From the NCBI GenBank assembly GCA_963971425.1, contig OZ020523.1, positions 20,441,105-20,505,104 of the forward strand: a DNA stretch of 64,000 nucleotides, in the 5' to 3' direction. Origin of the DNA: Bryoerythrophyllum caledonicum (lineage: Eukaryota; Streptophyta; Bryopsida; Pottiales; Pottiaceae). A program made the translations under genes and the position numbers. Under the pieces are notes generated by a model. The model had not been told where the DNA came from and searched no databases. It saw only the letters and a program-made list of their open reading frames with translations. How positions within the stretch are numbered: position 1 is the stretch's first letter; every line of letters begins with the position of its first letter. This document shows, in pieces, positions 1 through 12,673 of this stretch.

Positions 1-183
1 GTTATATTAGTAATTGATTCAAAATAAAAATATAGTTCATTTAAAAGTAGGCATGCTCAATGTGTTCTTTTTCAATTTGTCATTCATTGATGCACTTGTC
101 TTACAATTATTGGATTGTGATGTGGATTTGCAATTTATCTTCAACAAACAGTTTTTTTAGAGTTTGTACTTGCTAATGTGCAG
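1..183. other. Upstream intron or leader of the TNL gene
   Basis: AT-rich sequence ending in a pyrimidine-poor acceptor (TGTGCAG at 177-183). The same acceptor context precedes the TIR exon of the decayed paralogue (8781-8787), so this is probably the 3' part of an intron whose upstream exon lies before the window. Confidence 0.6.
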
Positions 184-3100
184 ATGAATTTCAACACTAT
201 GATGTTTTCATTAGTCATCGAGGGCCTGATACAAAGGCCGAGTTTGTGGGGTTTTTATATGAATACCTGAAAGAAGCTGGGTTGTGGCCGTTTTTAGATT
301 GCAAGGTAATTCAGAAAGGCCAAGATGCTTGGACATGCATTGAGCATGCCATTAAGACGACATCAATAGCATTGGTTGTATTTTCAGAGAATTTTGCACA
401 ATCTATGTGGTGCTTGGATGAGTTGCATCTCATTTTGAACACTCCTGGCATCAAGGTGCTACCCGTATTCTACAAAGTGCAACCATGCGACGTGAGGTAT
501 CCAGAGAAGGGTCCATTTGCAGTTGCATTTGACAAGTTGAAGCAAAGGCACAATGAGACTATAATTGAACAATGGAAGAAGGACTTAGAAAGTGCTTCCA
601 AGTTGATTGGTTGGGAGCGGAAAGTGGTTGATCAAAGGTATACTTTTGATATGTAGCATGCCTTGAATTGAGTTAAGGGTTTGTGGTTTTAATGTGAAAT
701 TATACCTAGATTAACATGTTTGTCTTGTTTTGTAGTTTGGAGATTGACTTGGTGAAGGACATTGTGAAAAAAGTGTTTGAGTTGGCACCCAAGGCACCAC
801 CATTGCATGTGGGTGAATTTATATTTGGCATTAAAGAAGTAGCCATAGAAATCATTCAAACACTTGATGACAAGAAGAAGGTTGTGATGTTGGGACTATG
901 GGGACCGGGTGGAATTGGCAAGTCCACTCTTGCAAAAGAGTTATACAATCGTTTGAGAAAACGATTTGCAAGGGTTTGTTATGTTGAAGATGTGAAAGAC
1001 AAGACGGTGCAAAGTAATGGCATAACTGAAGTCCAAAATAATATGTTGAATGACCTTGTTTCGAAAGGCACTAGGAAGAAAATCACCAATAGATCTGCGG
1101 GGAAGGTTGCTTTGGAGAAAGCATTATGTGAGAGACGCATACTTTTGGTCTTCGATGATATTAGTGATATTGATGATATGTCTTCTTTGATCTCGCGTAA
1201 GATGTTAAGAGAAGGTAGCCTATGCATAATTACCTCCCGTAACAAGTGTATATTTTATGCCTTAAATGCCTTGGAGAAGCATGAGATTCATATCCATGAC
1301 GTTCAAGGGCTAAGTAGTTTACCTTCTGTTCAAGTACTTGCATCTTATGCATTTGGAGATCATCACAAAGCAAAGTCAAGATTTGAAGGTTTGATGGCAA
1401 CTATCAGCCAAGCATGTGGAGGAATACCGTTAGTGCTAAAAGTTTCGGGATCTCTTTTAAAAAATGAGGAGGATATGGATGTTTGGAGAGATGTGGTGAA
1501 GAACCTGAAGAATGGTATTGTATTAGATGATGCAAAGATCTTCAATTGTCTTCGAATAAGCTATGATGCTCTTAAAAATGAACAATATCAAGAAATGTTC
1601 TTGGATATTACATGTGCTTTACTAGGAAAGCCACGAGATTTAGTTGTGAGGGCTTGGAGTTCTCATGGATGGTGTGGTGCATTGGGTATGCAAACCCTTG
1701 AAAACAGGGCACTAGTGACAGTGGATAAAAATGGTTGTTTGCGCATGCATGACCAATTGAGGGATATGGGACGTGAAATTATAAGGAGGAGAAGAGAAAG
1801 TGATGGAGTCATAAGGCGCTTGTGGATGCCCGAATCAACAACACTTTTGGAGGAAGATGTGGTATGATGTCGCATTTTGCTTTTTGATTGATTTAATCTA
1901 GAATGTTGTTATTTGTATCTTGGAGAATATGAAAAAATTTCAATGAAAATAGTTATGAATGGCAATGCTAAAAATTGATTGATTTAGCACTCACTTGAAG
2001 AGGCAAGAATCGTGGATCGTAATGTTTGTAAATTCCCTGACTATCATTTCCACAATGGTTATTTATTCCAACTCTACTAATTGTCTCATTGTGAATAACT
2101 TGGTGAATGTGCAGGGATTACTAGAGTCTCTTGAGACTTTGGTCGTTTTCCACAGGTCTCCATACCTCAGGAATGATCTCGATCTTTCTCACATGAAAAA
2201 GTTGCGAATAATAAGGTGTGACGACTCTACTTACATTGCGATTTCGTCAATTCCAAAAAGTTTGTGTTGGTGGGATTGGTATGGGCCATGGCTTCCCGGT
2301 GGGCAAACGAGGAGGATACTTCCAACAGTTCTTCCAAAGAATAAGCTAGTGATCTTGAATTTGGAACGTTCTGCATGTACGATGTTCCCTGAGACATTTC
2401 AAGAGTTGAAAAACTTGGAGGTGCTAAATCTTAAAGGATGTGAAAAGCTCTTTGGGCTACCGGAGTCATTTGGTGATCTTAAAAAGCTTCGAGATTTGAA
2501 CTTGGAAAGTTCTAGAATTTTAAGCTTGCCTGAGTCATTTGGAGGGTTAAGGAACTTGGAGGTGTTGAATCTAGCAAGGTGTCAAAACCTTCTTCTCCTG
2601 CCACATTCTATTCGGTTTCTCCAAAACGTTACAAGCTTCTCTTATTTTGGATCTGCTTTCAGAAGATTTCTTGAGGTGGTGGAAGGTATACATTCTGACT
2701 TTGAAACGTTGAAGATACCATTAAAGCTCATGAAGTTGTCAAGTATGTTGAGTACCACACAAAAATTAAAGCTTGGTGGAGTTGAAAAACTTGAAGCTTT
2801 GCCAGAGTCATTTGGAGATCTGGGCAACTTGGAGGAGCTAAGTCTTGCGCAGTGTGAACATCTCAAGTTGCTCCCACATTCTTTTGGGTGCCTAACAAAG
2901 CTTCGGTGCTTGGAACTTAGTTGGAGTGGAGTTAGTGCTTTACCTGACTCATTCGGAGATCTCAGCAACTTGGAAATATTGAGTTTGAATTTTTGTTCAA
3001 ACCTCAAATTACTCCCACATTCCTTTGGGCGTTTGAGAAAGCTTCGGGAATTGAATTTTAAATATTCTAAGGTGATCAGTTTACCTGACTCATTCGAAGA

Positions 3101-4277
3101 TCTCACAAACTTGGAAGTGCTAAATTTGTGGCGCATAAATTGGACGTTGCTCCCTCGTTGGTTTGGTGGTCTGAGAAAGCTCCGGGAATTGAACCTTAAT
3201 GAAGTTGAAATCAACAGTTTACTCCACTCGTTCAAAGATCTCACGAACTTGGAAGTGCTAAGTCTAGCTAAGTGTCCGAATCTGTCATTGCTTCCTAGTT
3301 GGTTTTGTGGTTTGGGAAAGCTTCGGGACTTGAACCTAAACTTTTCAAGATTCAACAATTTACCTGACTCATTCGGGGATCTCAGCAACTTGGAACTGTT
3401 GAGTTTGAAGGGGTGTTCGAATCTCCAGTTGCTCCCGCATTCCTTTGGGCTTTTGGGAAAGCTTCGAGACTTGAAACTTGATACATGTGGAGTCAACAGT
3501 CTACCTGACTCATTTGGAGATCTCAGCAACTTGGAACTGTTGAGTTTGGAGGGGTGTTCAAATCTCCAGTTGCTCCCGTATTCCTTTGGGCTTTTGAGAA
3601 AGCTTCGAGACTTGAAACTTGATGCATGTGGAGTCAACAGTCTACCTGACTCATTCAGAGATCTCAGCAACTTGGAACTGTTGAGTTTGGAGGGGTGTTC
3701 GAATCTCCAGTTGCTCCCGCATTCCTTTGGGCTTTTGGGAATGCTTCGAGACTTGAAACTTGATGCATGTGGAGTCGACAGTCTACCTGACTCATTCGGA
3801 GATCTTAGCAACTTGGAACTGTTGAGTTTGAAGGGGTGTTTGAATCTCCAGTTGCTCCCGTATTCCTTTGGGCTTTTGAGAAACCTTCGAGACTTGAAAC
3901 TCTATGCATGTGGAATGAGCAGTCTACCTGACTCATTCGGAGATCTCAGCAACTTGGAAGCGCTAAGGCTAGTGCAGTGCAAAACTCTCGAGTTTCTTCC
4001 AAAGTCATTTGGTAGTCTCAAGAGGCTCCGCTATTTGGATTTGGCAAGTTCTAGAATCTCAAGCTTGCCGGAGTCATTTGGAGGGTTGAGCAACTTGTTT
4101 GAGCTGGATCTATCGTGGTGTTCGTCCCTTAAAGCTCTACCTCAGTCTTTCACACAGCTCAGTAATCTGCATAGGCTAAATCTGGACGGTTGCCCTGCTT
4201 TGATTGATTTTATGTCATTACAACATCTCATGAATAAGTATGTGGTGGTGGAGTTAGGCGACCACTACGAGGCTTAA
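184..4277 (+). CDS. TIR-NBS-LRR (TNL) immune receptor, 5' end outside window
   Basis: Intracellular plant immune receptor. Three exons join in phase: 184-637, 736-1861 and 2115-4277, giving about 1,246 residues; the exon with the start codon must lie upstream, as 184 follows a splice acceptor. The TIR exon reads DYDVFISH-like (here HYDVFISHRGPDTK) and keeps the WCLDEL glutamate known as catalytic in TIR NADases. NB-ARC motifs are all present: P-loop GPGGIGKST (near 904), kinase-2 LLVFDDI, RNBS-B IITSRN, GLPL-type GGIPLVL and MHD (LRMHDQL, near 1738). The third exon encodes about 25 leucine-rich repeats of 23-24 residues, alternating SLPDSFGDL and LLPHSFG types. No C-JID-like tail is evident; it ends ELGDHYEA. 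No break is seen. The family role (effector sensing, NAD+ cleavage, cell death) is established knowledge; the ligand is unknown. Confidence 0.93.
3361..3960 (+). repeat. Tandem 141-bp coding repeats in the LRR exon
   Basis: The sequence TACCTGACTC recurs at 3361, 3502, 3643, 3784 and 3925, an exact 141-bp period (47 residues, i.e. two LRRs per unit). Units are nearly identical at DNA level, whereas LRRs before 3300 and after 4000 are diverged, so this block grew by recent in-frame unequal exchange. Confidence 0.93.
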
Positions 4278-5450
4278 ATGAAGCTTGGCATTATAGTTTT
4301 ATCTACTAGTCCTGAAAAGTCTAAAATGTTGAACTCTGACTAAAGAGGTAACTTATAGCAATTCCATCATCCTTCTCTAGTGATTTCCATGGTGACGGCC
4401 CAATGGATCGCCCCATGCACATGGTGCAAGATATGATTTGTGAGGTCAACTTGATTTGTCTTAAAATATGAAGCTCCACTTGAGTCATCTCTATCTCAAA
4501 ATCAAGTTTGTATTTTCTGAAGTTGAAGTTGTGCCCGAATTTGTTTTGAGAAAATAAAAAAGTTTGTTCATTTTGAAAATTCTTATAGTTCAAAAATATT
4601 ATTTAGCTTGGAATCATAAGATTATAGTTAATATTGTGGGTACCCACTAGTATTTTATAATATCTTAGCAAATGGAGATGATCCATTAACCCTCCATGAT
4701 GTTTTTGTCAAAGTGTAGAATCATGATTAATAGCATTAGTTTTTTAGAATATTTTGAAAGTTCTATGATCTATTTCCAAAATATCAGGTTCTTTTAGAAA
4801 TTTTCCAAAATCTAGAGACATTCTATGACACATAATCATGAAAACCAATGTGGAGGTGCAGTTAGGCGACCACTACGAACTTAAATGAAGCTTGGCGATA
4901 TAGTTTTATCTACTAGTCTTGAAAAGTCTAAAATGTTGAACTCTGACTAAAGAGGTAATTTGTAGCAATTCCATCATCCTTCTCTAGTGATTTCCATGGT
5001 GACGGCCCAATGGATCGCCCCATGCACATGGTGCAAGATATGATTTGTGAGGTCAACTTGATTTGTCATGAAATATGAAGCTCCACTTGAGTCATCTCTA
5101 TCTCAAGATCAAGTTTGTATTTTCTAAAGCTGAAATTGTGCCCGAATTTGTTTTGAGAAAATAAAACAGCTTGTTCATTTTGAAAATCCTGATAGTTCAA
5201 AAATATTATTTAACTTGGAATCATAAGATTATAGTTAATATTGTGGGTACCCACTAGTATTTTATAATATCTTAGCAAATGGAGATGATCCATTAACCCT
5301 CCATGATGTTTTTGTCAAAATGTAGAATCATGATTTATAGCATTAGTTTTTTAGAATATTTTGAAAGTACTATGATCTATTTCCAAAATATCAGGTTCTT
5401 TTAGAATTTTTCCAAAATCTAGACACATTCTGTGACACATAATCGTGGGT
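4248..5450 (+). repeat. Direct tandem duplication of the TNL 3' end, offset 607 bp
   Basis: Copy 1 starts in the last codons of the TNL gene (GTTAGGCGAC at 4253) and copy 2 repeats it from 4861. Matching landmarks downstream (AAGCTTGG at 4281 and 4888; the CATAAT near 4831 and 5438) keep an offset of 607 bp. Only scattered substitutions separate the copies. The duplicated segment is mostly 3' untranslated DNA plus about 30 bp of coding sequence. Confidence 0.9.
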
Positions 5451-8400
5451 GCATACCTTCATCTTTCAAAATCACAAAGTGTAATATTTTTCCAATTCTG
5501 AGCATAGAATATCAAATGAGAGGTGTAAAACTTTGATACATCAATTTAATCACTACATATCTAATGTAATGTTTGATGAAGTCGTCCCAAAAACATTTAC
5601 CCTTAAAGGACCATGACATGTTTCACCAAGGCCACTTCAAAAATGCCTCCTCAACGAAAAAAAAATTATAAACCAATCTTAACAACATTTTATTGTTTTC
5701 AACTCTAAGATCTTGAATTTTAATATTATGAGGAGACAATCAATACATTTTGTAAGCTTTGGTTGCTCATGTTATGAGATACATGCATTTGAAGGGTCCA
5801 ATATAGGATTTTCCTTCTGTATATAGATCTGAAGGTACATACTAAATTCCAAATTAAAAATCATGTCTTAAATCAACTTGAATTAATGTTCTTGATGAGA
5901 ATGACCACGTACTAAGTCAATATCCTATAGAATGAATACAAATCCCCAACTTCAAGCTAAAACACATAAAAAAAAAGGTCGGGTATCAGATGATCCAGAT
6001 ATTGGATTACATCGGGTATCAGTATCAGATGCATGAGGTTATCAATCAGATAAAGCATTGTTGAGGAAGTTAAGTAGTTCCTAGAGTTAGTGGCCATCGT
6101 AGAAGGTTGGTGGCGGTCTGTAACGGAGTAGAGTGGAAGAAGGCGCGGAGGGAGTAATTCCAGTTGCCGCGGTCGCAGTGTACCTGGTGAGCAAGGCGCA
6201 GAGCGAGTTCAAGAAGGTGGGGCCGTGGTGCTCTCTATGAGCTCGAAAGCATTCTCCGTGAAGGCGGAAGCAAGCAGAGGCCGCGGGCTTGGGAGAGAGA
6301 GCCGCTGGTGCTGATCGAGAAGGTGGTACCGTAGGCTCCCGTGGTGTCCGCGAAGTCGACGTGTACCAGTACGCGCACCGGAAGTTCGAGAATTCGGGCT
6401 GCAGGGGATGGCGATAGCGCACCTCCTGCTCGCGCGCGCTCTGACCACGATACGACGGCTTCCTCCGCCTGTAGACGTGTTCTACTATGTGCCTGTTGTT
6501 TTCGATTTGTGCTTGTCGGCTACTAAATCCGCTGTGACTCAGGACTTGTGGGTTTTCAGTCGTCCGAAGTTTCATTGAGGCAAAGTGTTGTTGTTGGTTT
6601 AGCAGCAGCTATGGCGTTCGAGGTCTTCCGCTAGGGTTCCACTGTAGCTGTCGCTTTGGAGACTGGAGTGTTTCTTCTTCTTTCACTGTTGTTGTCGCCG
6701 ACGCCATGACGTAGCAGCATAGGAGCACACTCTCCGCCATCGCCAGAGTCGCTGCAAGTGTCTGTGCAGCCCGAGCTGCTGTGAATTGGTGCAGGTACAG
6801 TCGGCTCCCTTTAACCCTCTTAGGTCAAAGAGGCATAAAATGGTCAATTGAGTCAGTTTTTGGGCGACCATGGCTGATCCAATTGTTGGATCGATTTTCA
6901 ACACTTGTTAGAGTGGTGATGTGTTTCGCCTTCCTGCATTTAACCCATCAATCGATTGAGGCATTAACAAACTACAATGATTTCTGTGAAAAAAGTCAAC
7001 AATGGATATACTCTTTGTATAGATTTTGTCAACTTTTTCCGAGACAGATCTATGACTTATGCAGGTTTTTAAGGAGGTGTACAAGCCCTTGTCACTAAAG
7101 GGTTGAGTTACAATAGTCTCGTTGGTTCTGCTTGCTGTATCAAGAGGGTGTTATATTGAAAAGGGAGTTAAATGAGTGTACTTCAAGTGTTTTAAAAGGA
7201 GAAGATTGATTCTGATTTCATTTGGTTGTTATGACAAAATTGTTGTCATATCAAAAGCTTGTATAAAGAGAGTTGATGGTATTCCCGTAAAGGTTCATGA
7301 GTCGCCAAAATATTTCTGAAGTTGGGAGCTACAAACTATGACTAGATTGGAGTAAGTGAATTTTATTTTTATTTTTATTTTTTATGAATTTATTTATTTA
7401 TTTGTTTTCCCTATTGATTGATTCATTTGTCTATATACTTTTGGGTGTGAATTTTTTTGTTTAAGTATCAGTAGTTGTTTCCTCAATTTTATTAAATCCT
7501 GAGTAAGTATTTAAATCCAAAAGTATTAAGTATAATAATATAAATAAAAGCATCGATAATTTATATAATAATACCAATGGTATCCAGACATATAAAATAA
7601 ACAACAAAGATTGAAGAGAGGGGTTGATTAAATAATTAAGGTAACTAGGATTGGTGTGTAAGTCAAATTCAGTCCACAGGTTTTAAATAAAATGAAGGTG
7701 GTAGGATTCAGCTTACATGCCTCTTGCAAATGTGAAAAACAACAATGATATGGTTACTGTATGTTTAGGGAAAATTTGGTTTGCAAGTTTTCTATTAAAG
7801 TTGATGATGATTTTCTTTTTGTTTGTTGGCTAAGTTCAATTTCTCACCTGGTCAATATCGTTGTAATGTACATGTCTGTGCCATCGCAAGTTTTAGGTGT
7901 GAGATTAAGCCTAACAATAACTATTTGCACCTGATATGAAGAGGATCATGTATACATTTAGGAAGAAATCTTTTTCTCAAGGTTCGTGAGATTTACATCC
8001 TTGAGTTTATTTTCTTCAAGCGACTTATACCATCTAAATTGAAGTTTTCTATCCACTCCTGTGGCACACTCCATGATGGGACCTTCAGCTGATGTATTGC
8101 TCCAAGTTGATGACATGAAGAATGCCATGCTATGCTTCAAGAGAATGCTACTTGACATCATTCGTGAGTTTTTTGAGTTTATTGGCCACATGTTTATCTT
8201 GAGCAATGTGTTTCAGATAATTGTCAATGACCAGAACTTGTTTGCTAATGGAATATATATTGGTTGGAGCTAGTGGCTTGTGTGGAGTGGTGAATTATTT
8301 CTTGTAGTATTTTCTGGTAGAACTACTTTTTTTTTCACTTTATTCTTACACAAGCATTTCTATTGGTTGCAATGCAGCACTAGTCCTAACAAGGACACCA

Positions 8401-8787
8401 TGGAGAGTGGCGTTAGTCCTTCCAACAAATGTTGTTTGACTGAACGTATGATTTTTCAAAGTTCTAATCTTTGTTGTTAAGTCATTGTTATTTTTGAAGA
8501 TTGTTTGAGAGGATTGTAGATGCTTATCAAAGCAAAATTCTATTGGGATATAAAAGGATTATTTGGAAGTGGATGTGAAATATTGTTAATTTTTGAAAAA
8601 TTTGGTAAAAATCAAGGTCAAATAGATAATACAATTAAGCGTAAAGAGTAGGCTCTTTTTCTCTTCCTATTGAATATTTAATTTGTCTTACAAATATCAA
8701 TTATTGAACAATGATGTAGTGAATTAGCATCTTAGTGACCGCAAAAGATTTAAAAAATTTGTTACATATATTCTTACTGATGTGCAG
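5451..8787. other. Intergenic; includes an unrecognised GC-rich relic at about 6080-6790
   Basis: Mostly AT-rich spacer without a supportable gene. From about 6080 to 6790 base composition turns GC-rich as in real exons of this window, and short peptide-like stretches appear on the plus strand in several frames (VAVYLVSKAQSEFKKVGPW near 6160; VYQYAHRKFENS near 6365), broken by stops. This looks like a decayed gene fragment of unknown identity. A run of phrases containing GGTATCAG lies near 5990-6050. Small open frames at 8061-8480 match nothing I know. Confidence 0.4.
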
Positions 8788-10873
8788 GTGAATTTCATGA
8801 CTATGATGTTTTCATTAGTCATCAAAGCCCTGATATAAAGACTAGGTTTGTGGGTTATTTATATGACTACTTGAAAGACAGTGGGTTGTGGCCATTTTTA
8901 GATTGCAAGGTAATTGACAGAGGCCAAGATGCTTGACCATGTATCGAGCATGCCATTAAGACAACATCAATAGCCTTGGTCATATGTTTGAAGAATTTTG
9001 TAGAATCTAACTGGTGTTTGGATGAGTTGCAGGTCATATTGAACACTTCTAGCATCACGGTTCTACCAATGTTCTACAAGGTGCAACCATGTGAAGTGCG
9101 TTATTTAAAGAAGGGTCCATTTGCAGTTGCATTTGACAAGCTCAAGCAAACGCATAATGAGAGTGAAATCGACCAATGGAAGAAGGATTTAGAAAGAGCT
9201 TTGATGTTAATTGGTTGGGAGCGTAAAGAAATTGGCGTTAAAGAAGTAGCCGTAGAAATCATTCAAACACTTGATGACAAGAAGAAGGTTGTGATGTTGG
9301 GACTGGGTGGAATTAGCAAGTCAACTCTTGCAAAGGAATTATACAATTGTTTGAGAAAAAGGTTTGCAGCGGTTTGTTATGTTGAAGATGTGAAAGACAA
9401 GATGGCTCAAAGAAATGGAATAACAAAGATTCAAAGTAAAATGTTGAATGACCTTGGTCCAAAATATGGGAATAAAATCATTAACAAATCTGAGGGGAAG
9501 GCTACTTTCGAGAAAGTGTTACGGAAGAAACACCTGCTAATGGTCTTGGATGATATTAATGACTATGATGATATGTCTTTATTGGTCTCAAGAGCGGGAA
9601 ATGCTGGAAGAAGGTAGTCCATGCATAATTACCTCCCGTAACAAGCGTGTTTTCAATACCTTCATGGATGATGAGGTTCATATTCATGATGTTCAAAGGC
9701 TTTGGTATATAAGTATTAGAATCTTATGCATTTGGAGGTCATCAAAAAGCAAGATCAAGGTTTGAAGATTTAGTGGAAACCATTAGCCAAGCATGTGAAG
9801 GGGTTGCATTAGTGTTAAAGGTTTGTGGAACTCTTTCAAAGAATGAGGAGGATATGGATGTTTGAAGAGATGTATTGAAGAAGCTAAACAATGGTACAAT
9901 TATGGATGAAGCAAAGACCTTTGAGAGTCTTTGGATAAGCTTTGATGCTCTTGAAGAACAATATCAAGAAATGTTCTTGGATATCGCATGTGCTTTACTA
10001 AGGAAAGCCACGAGATTTAGTTGTGAGGGCTTGGAGTTCTCATGGATGGTGCGGTGCATTGGATATGCGAACCCTTGTAGACAAGGCACTAGTGACAGTG
10101 GATAAAAATGGTTGTTTATGCATGCATGACTACTTGAGGGATATTGGACGTGAAATTGTAAGGAAGAGAAGAGAAAGTGAAGGAGTTGTGAGGCGCTTGT
10201 GGATGCCTGAATCAACAACATTTTTGGAGGGAGATGTGGTATGGTGTCACATTGTGCTTTTTGATTGACTTTATCTAGGGCTTTATTGTTAATTTTATTT
10301 TTGTTGGTAACAAAATTATCAACAAAAAGAATTATTAATAGCAATGCTTCTACTAATTTCTATATCACTTAAATCTAGACTCGGCAACAACAATGGAACA
10401 TAATATTGATAATGTCCTTGACTATTATTTCACAAAATCTTATCAATTTTAACTCTATTAGTTTCTAGCAATCACTAACATGGATGTGAATGTTCAGGAA
10501 TTATTACAGTCTCTTGAGACTTTGATCGTCTTCGACAAGATTGCATCTCTCAAGAATGATTTGGATATTTCTCACATGAAAAGGAACTTACGAATATTAA
10601 TATATTGCGTGAGTCGATTATGGGGTTGAGCGACTTTGAAGTATTGAAATTCAGAAGATGTTTAGAACTTCATTCTATACCGTAGTCATTCCGGAGTCTC
10701 AAGAAGCTTCGAGATTTGAATTTGGAGTCTCAAGCTTGCTAGAGTCCATTGTAGAGTTGAGCAACTTGGAGGTGTTAAATTTAACATGTCGTGAGCTTCT
10801 TTTTGTACATTGGTGCTTTCACATACTGATTCTACATGTTTTGAGCATGCCAAGCCCTCATCCAGAGGTTTAA
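8788..10873 (+). pseudogene. Decayed TNL receptor paralogue
   Basis: This is a tandem relative of the TNL gene at 184-4277, same strand, alignable through TIR, NB-ARC and the start of the LRR exon. The TIR part begins after the same acceptor (exon from 8788, EFHDYDVFISH). Damage is extensive. A TGG codon is TGA at 8934 in the TIR and again at 9863 in the NB-ARC. The intron and linker between TIR and NB-ARC are deleted, fusing GWERKE to IGVKEVAV. The P-loop lost 9 bp and its GIGKST became GISKST. The frame shifts near 9590 and again before 10023. The LRR exon survives only as 10498-10873. Both premature stops are G-to-A changes at Trp codons, consistent with methylation-linked decay. It cannot make a receptor; a truncated TIR-containing product cannot be excluded. 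Confidence 0.88.
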
Positions 10874-12095
10874 ATTGCAGAATTCAGCATTGGTTGCAAA
10901 AATTAGGCTAGAAACGGCCAAAAACAAACGTTAAACTCTTGGGTTTCTTAAATTTCCTCCTAAGAAAAGTTGGAAAGCTCTTGGAGGTACCTAAGAAAAG
11001 TTTCTCTTAAGTCTTGAAGATTGTTATCGACTTCAGCCATGCAAAATTCCAACAAGAAATTTCATCCACGAAAAGAAATTTAGGCTACAACTCAACTTTT
11101 GTTTGGTGTAAATCTAATAGCAAGGTACCACAACCATCCTCCAATCAACATGTTCCATTTCTTTGAGCTGTAAACCAAATTTGCTTGGTGTAAAGAGGCC
11201 TTAAGATGTTATGGATCCCTGGCTAACCACATGAGTTTGAGATGCCATGTGGCTCAGGTGTCGGATAAAGTCTTACGAAGTGAATGTATAAGTAAGAATA
11301 TGGAAATGTAAGCATTGTTTTACTTGAAACATTGTGTTTTTAAAAATTGAGTTTAGAGAGCAAGATATGATAGAGCGAGTTACGGAAGAGAGTGTTGCAG
11401 GAGGACGTGTCGTAGAAGAGGGAGCGGTGGAAGAGTAAGTTGTGAAAGAGTAAATTGTGGAAGAACGAGTTATGGAAGAACGAGATGCAGTAGAAGAAGA
11501 TGTGGAAGAGAGAGATGTGCAAATGCAGAATATCAAAGATCATGATGTTGGAGAACAAGTTATAGAATGAAGATGTAGGGACGGAAATCCATATGAATCT
11601 TCTAACGACCAGATTTTACAAGCACGTGTCGAGAAAGAGAATGATGTGCAATCATATTGCAATGTATAACGACATTGCAAGCTCGTGTATCTTGGGCCGT
11701 ATGCTATTTGGAACTTTAATACTAATAGTGCTCAATCATTTGCTATAGTTATAGACGTCGGAAGAATGAGTGTTTAATAGACAAAGATTATGTTTGGTCA
11801 ATGCTTTGAGGGTCCTCACTCCAATCAAATTATTGGTAATATAGGTGTTGGTGATTATCAAGTTCAAGCAAAAGTGCACATGCCTTTCCTTCGAGGAATA
11901 ATAAATATATCCCCGTAGAACGGTGAACCTAGTTTATTGCATCCATATTGCCACGTATATTGGATTTTCTACATAGACACGGTATGCTAGATTATTTGAC
12001 ATACATTGATTGTGAAGTGATTGAAGGATATTGATGATCAATGAGACATAATCCTCGGAACCTTCTAAATTCAATGAACATTGATGTTCATTGTA
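10874..12095. other. Intergenic spacer upstream of the Tc1-like element
   Basis: No gene is supportable. The only structure seen is the 15-bp minisatellite at 11377-11526, described separately. Confidence 0.6.
11377..11526 (+). repeat. Degenerate 15-bp minisatellite, about ten units
   Basis: Successive 15-base blocks fit a pattern like GAGTTGTGGAAGAAC: GAGTTACGGAAGAGA, GTGTTGCAGGAGGAC, GTGTCGTAGAAGAGG and so on. The blocks are purine-rich and diverged. Open frames here (Ser/Thr-rich on the minus strand) are by-products of the repeat. Confidence 0.75.
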
Positions 12096-12673
12096 CAATA
12101 GGGTGACATTCAAATTGGCCGTTTAGTAGTTCCAAGGATAGTGTCCTACACTGCTGCCAACTTTGACACCCTCCCCAAAGCTGAGAAATTGTTATTTTAC
12201 CATGAAAATTTGGGGACAACATCATCTTTATGTTGAAAACATGCATACCAAATTTCAAGCCCAGGAGACTTATACAAAAAAACTTATGCAAGATCTACCA
12301 ACATGGGATAGCTGTGAGAAAAGTGTCACAGCTGCCAACTTTGACACCCTCCCTAGAATTGAGGAAATTTTTTTTGCCAATGAAATTTTTGGAGCAAAAA
12401 CATTTTTATGTTGTTTGCATGTGTGGAAAATTTCAAGTCCAAAAGACCCATACAAAAAATAATATTCCAAATCTACCAACATGTGTAGTTTTGAGAAACA
12501 AAGGGGAAAACCATTTTACTACTTCCAACTTTGACGCCCTCCTTAGGATTGAATTTTTGTTGGTACGTAGTGAAATTTTTGGCACAAGATCATCTCTACG
12601 CTAGTAACATGTAAGATAAATTTCAAAGCCAAAAGATGTACACAAAAAAGTTATTTCATATCTACCAACGTGT
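12096..12673 (+). repeat. Left terminal inverted repeat, built of three subrepeats
   Basis: The repeat contains three diverged tandem units of about 150-190 bp. Each starts at a CCAACTTTGACRCCCTCC box (about 12155, 12333, 12523) and ends at an ATCTACCAAC box (about 12295, 12471, 12660). Tc1-family ends often hold two transposase-binding boxes, so three may be an elaborated binding array; that function is inferred. Confidence 0.85.

Noticed and set aside
2642-3811. 389-codon minus-strand open frame
   Set aside because: It is the antisense shadow of the LRR exon; its repeats mirror the sense LRR periodicity.
6087-6575. 162-codon minus-strand frame
   Set aside because: Ser/Pro/Arg-rich composition typical of chance open frames in GC-rich DNA; no motif and no splice context.
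11273-11558. Ser/Thr-rich minus-strand frames
   Set aside because: They translate the 15-bp minisatellite.
12163-12604. Open frames inside the inverted repeats (also mirrored at 14364-14808)
   Set aside because: They lie within terminal repeats of the transposon and reflect the three subrepeats, not a gene.
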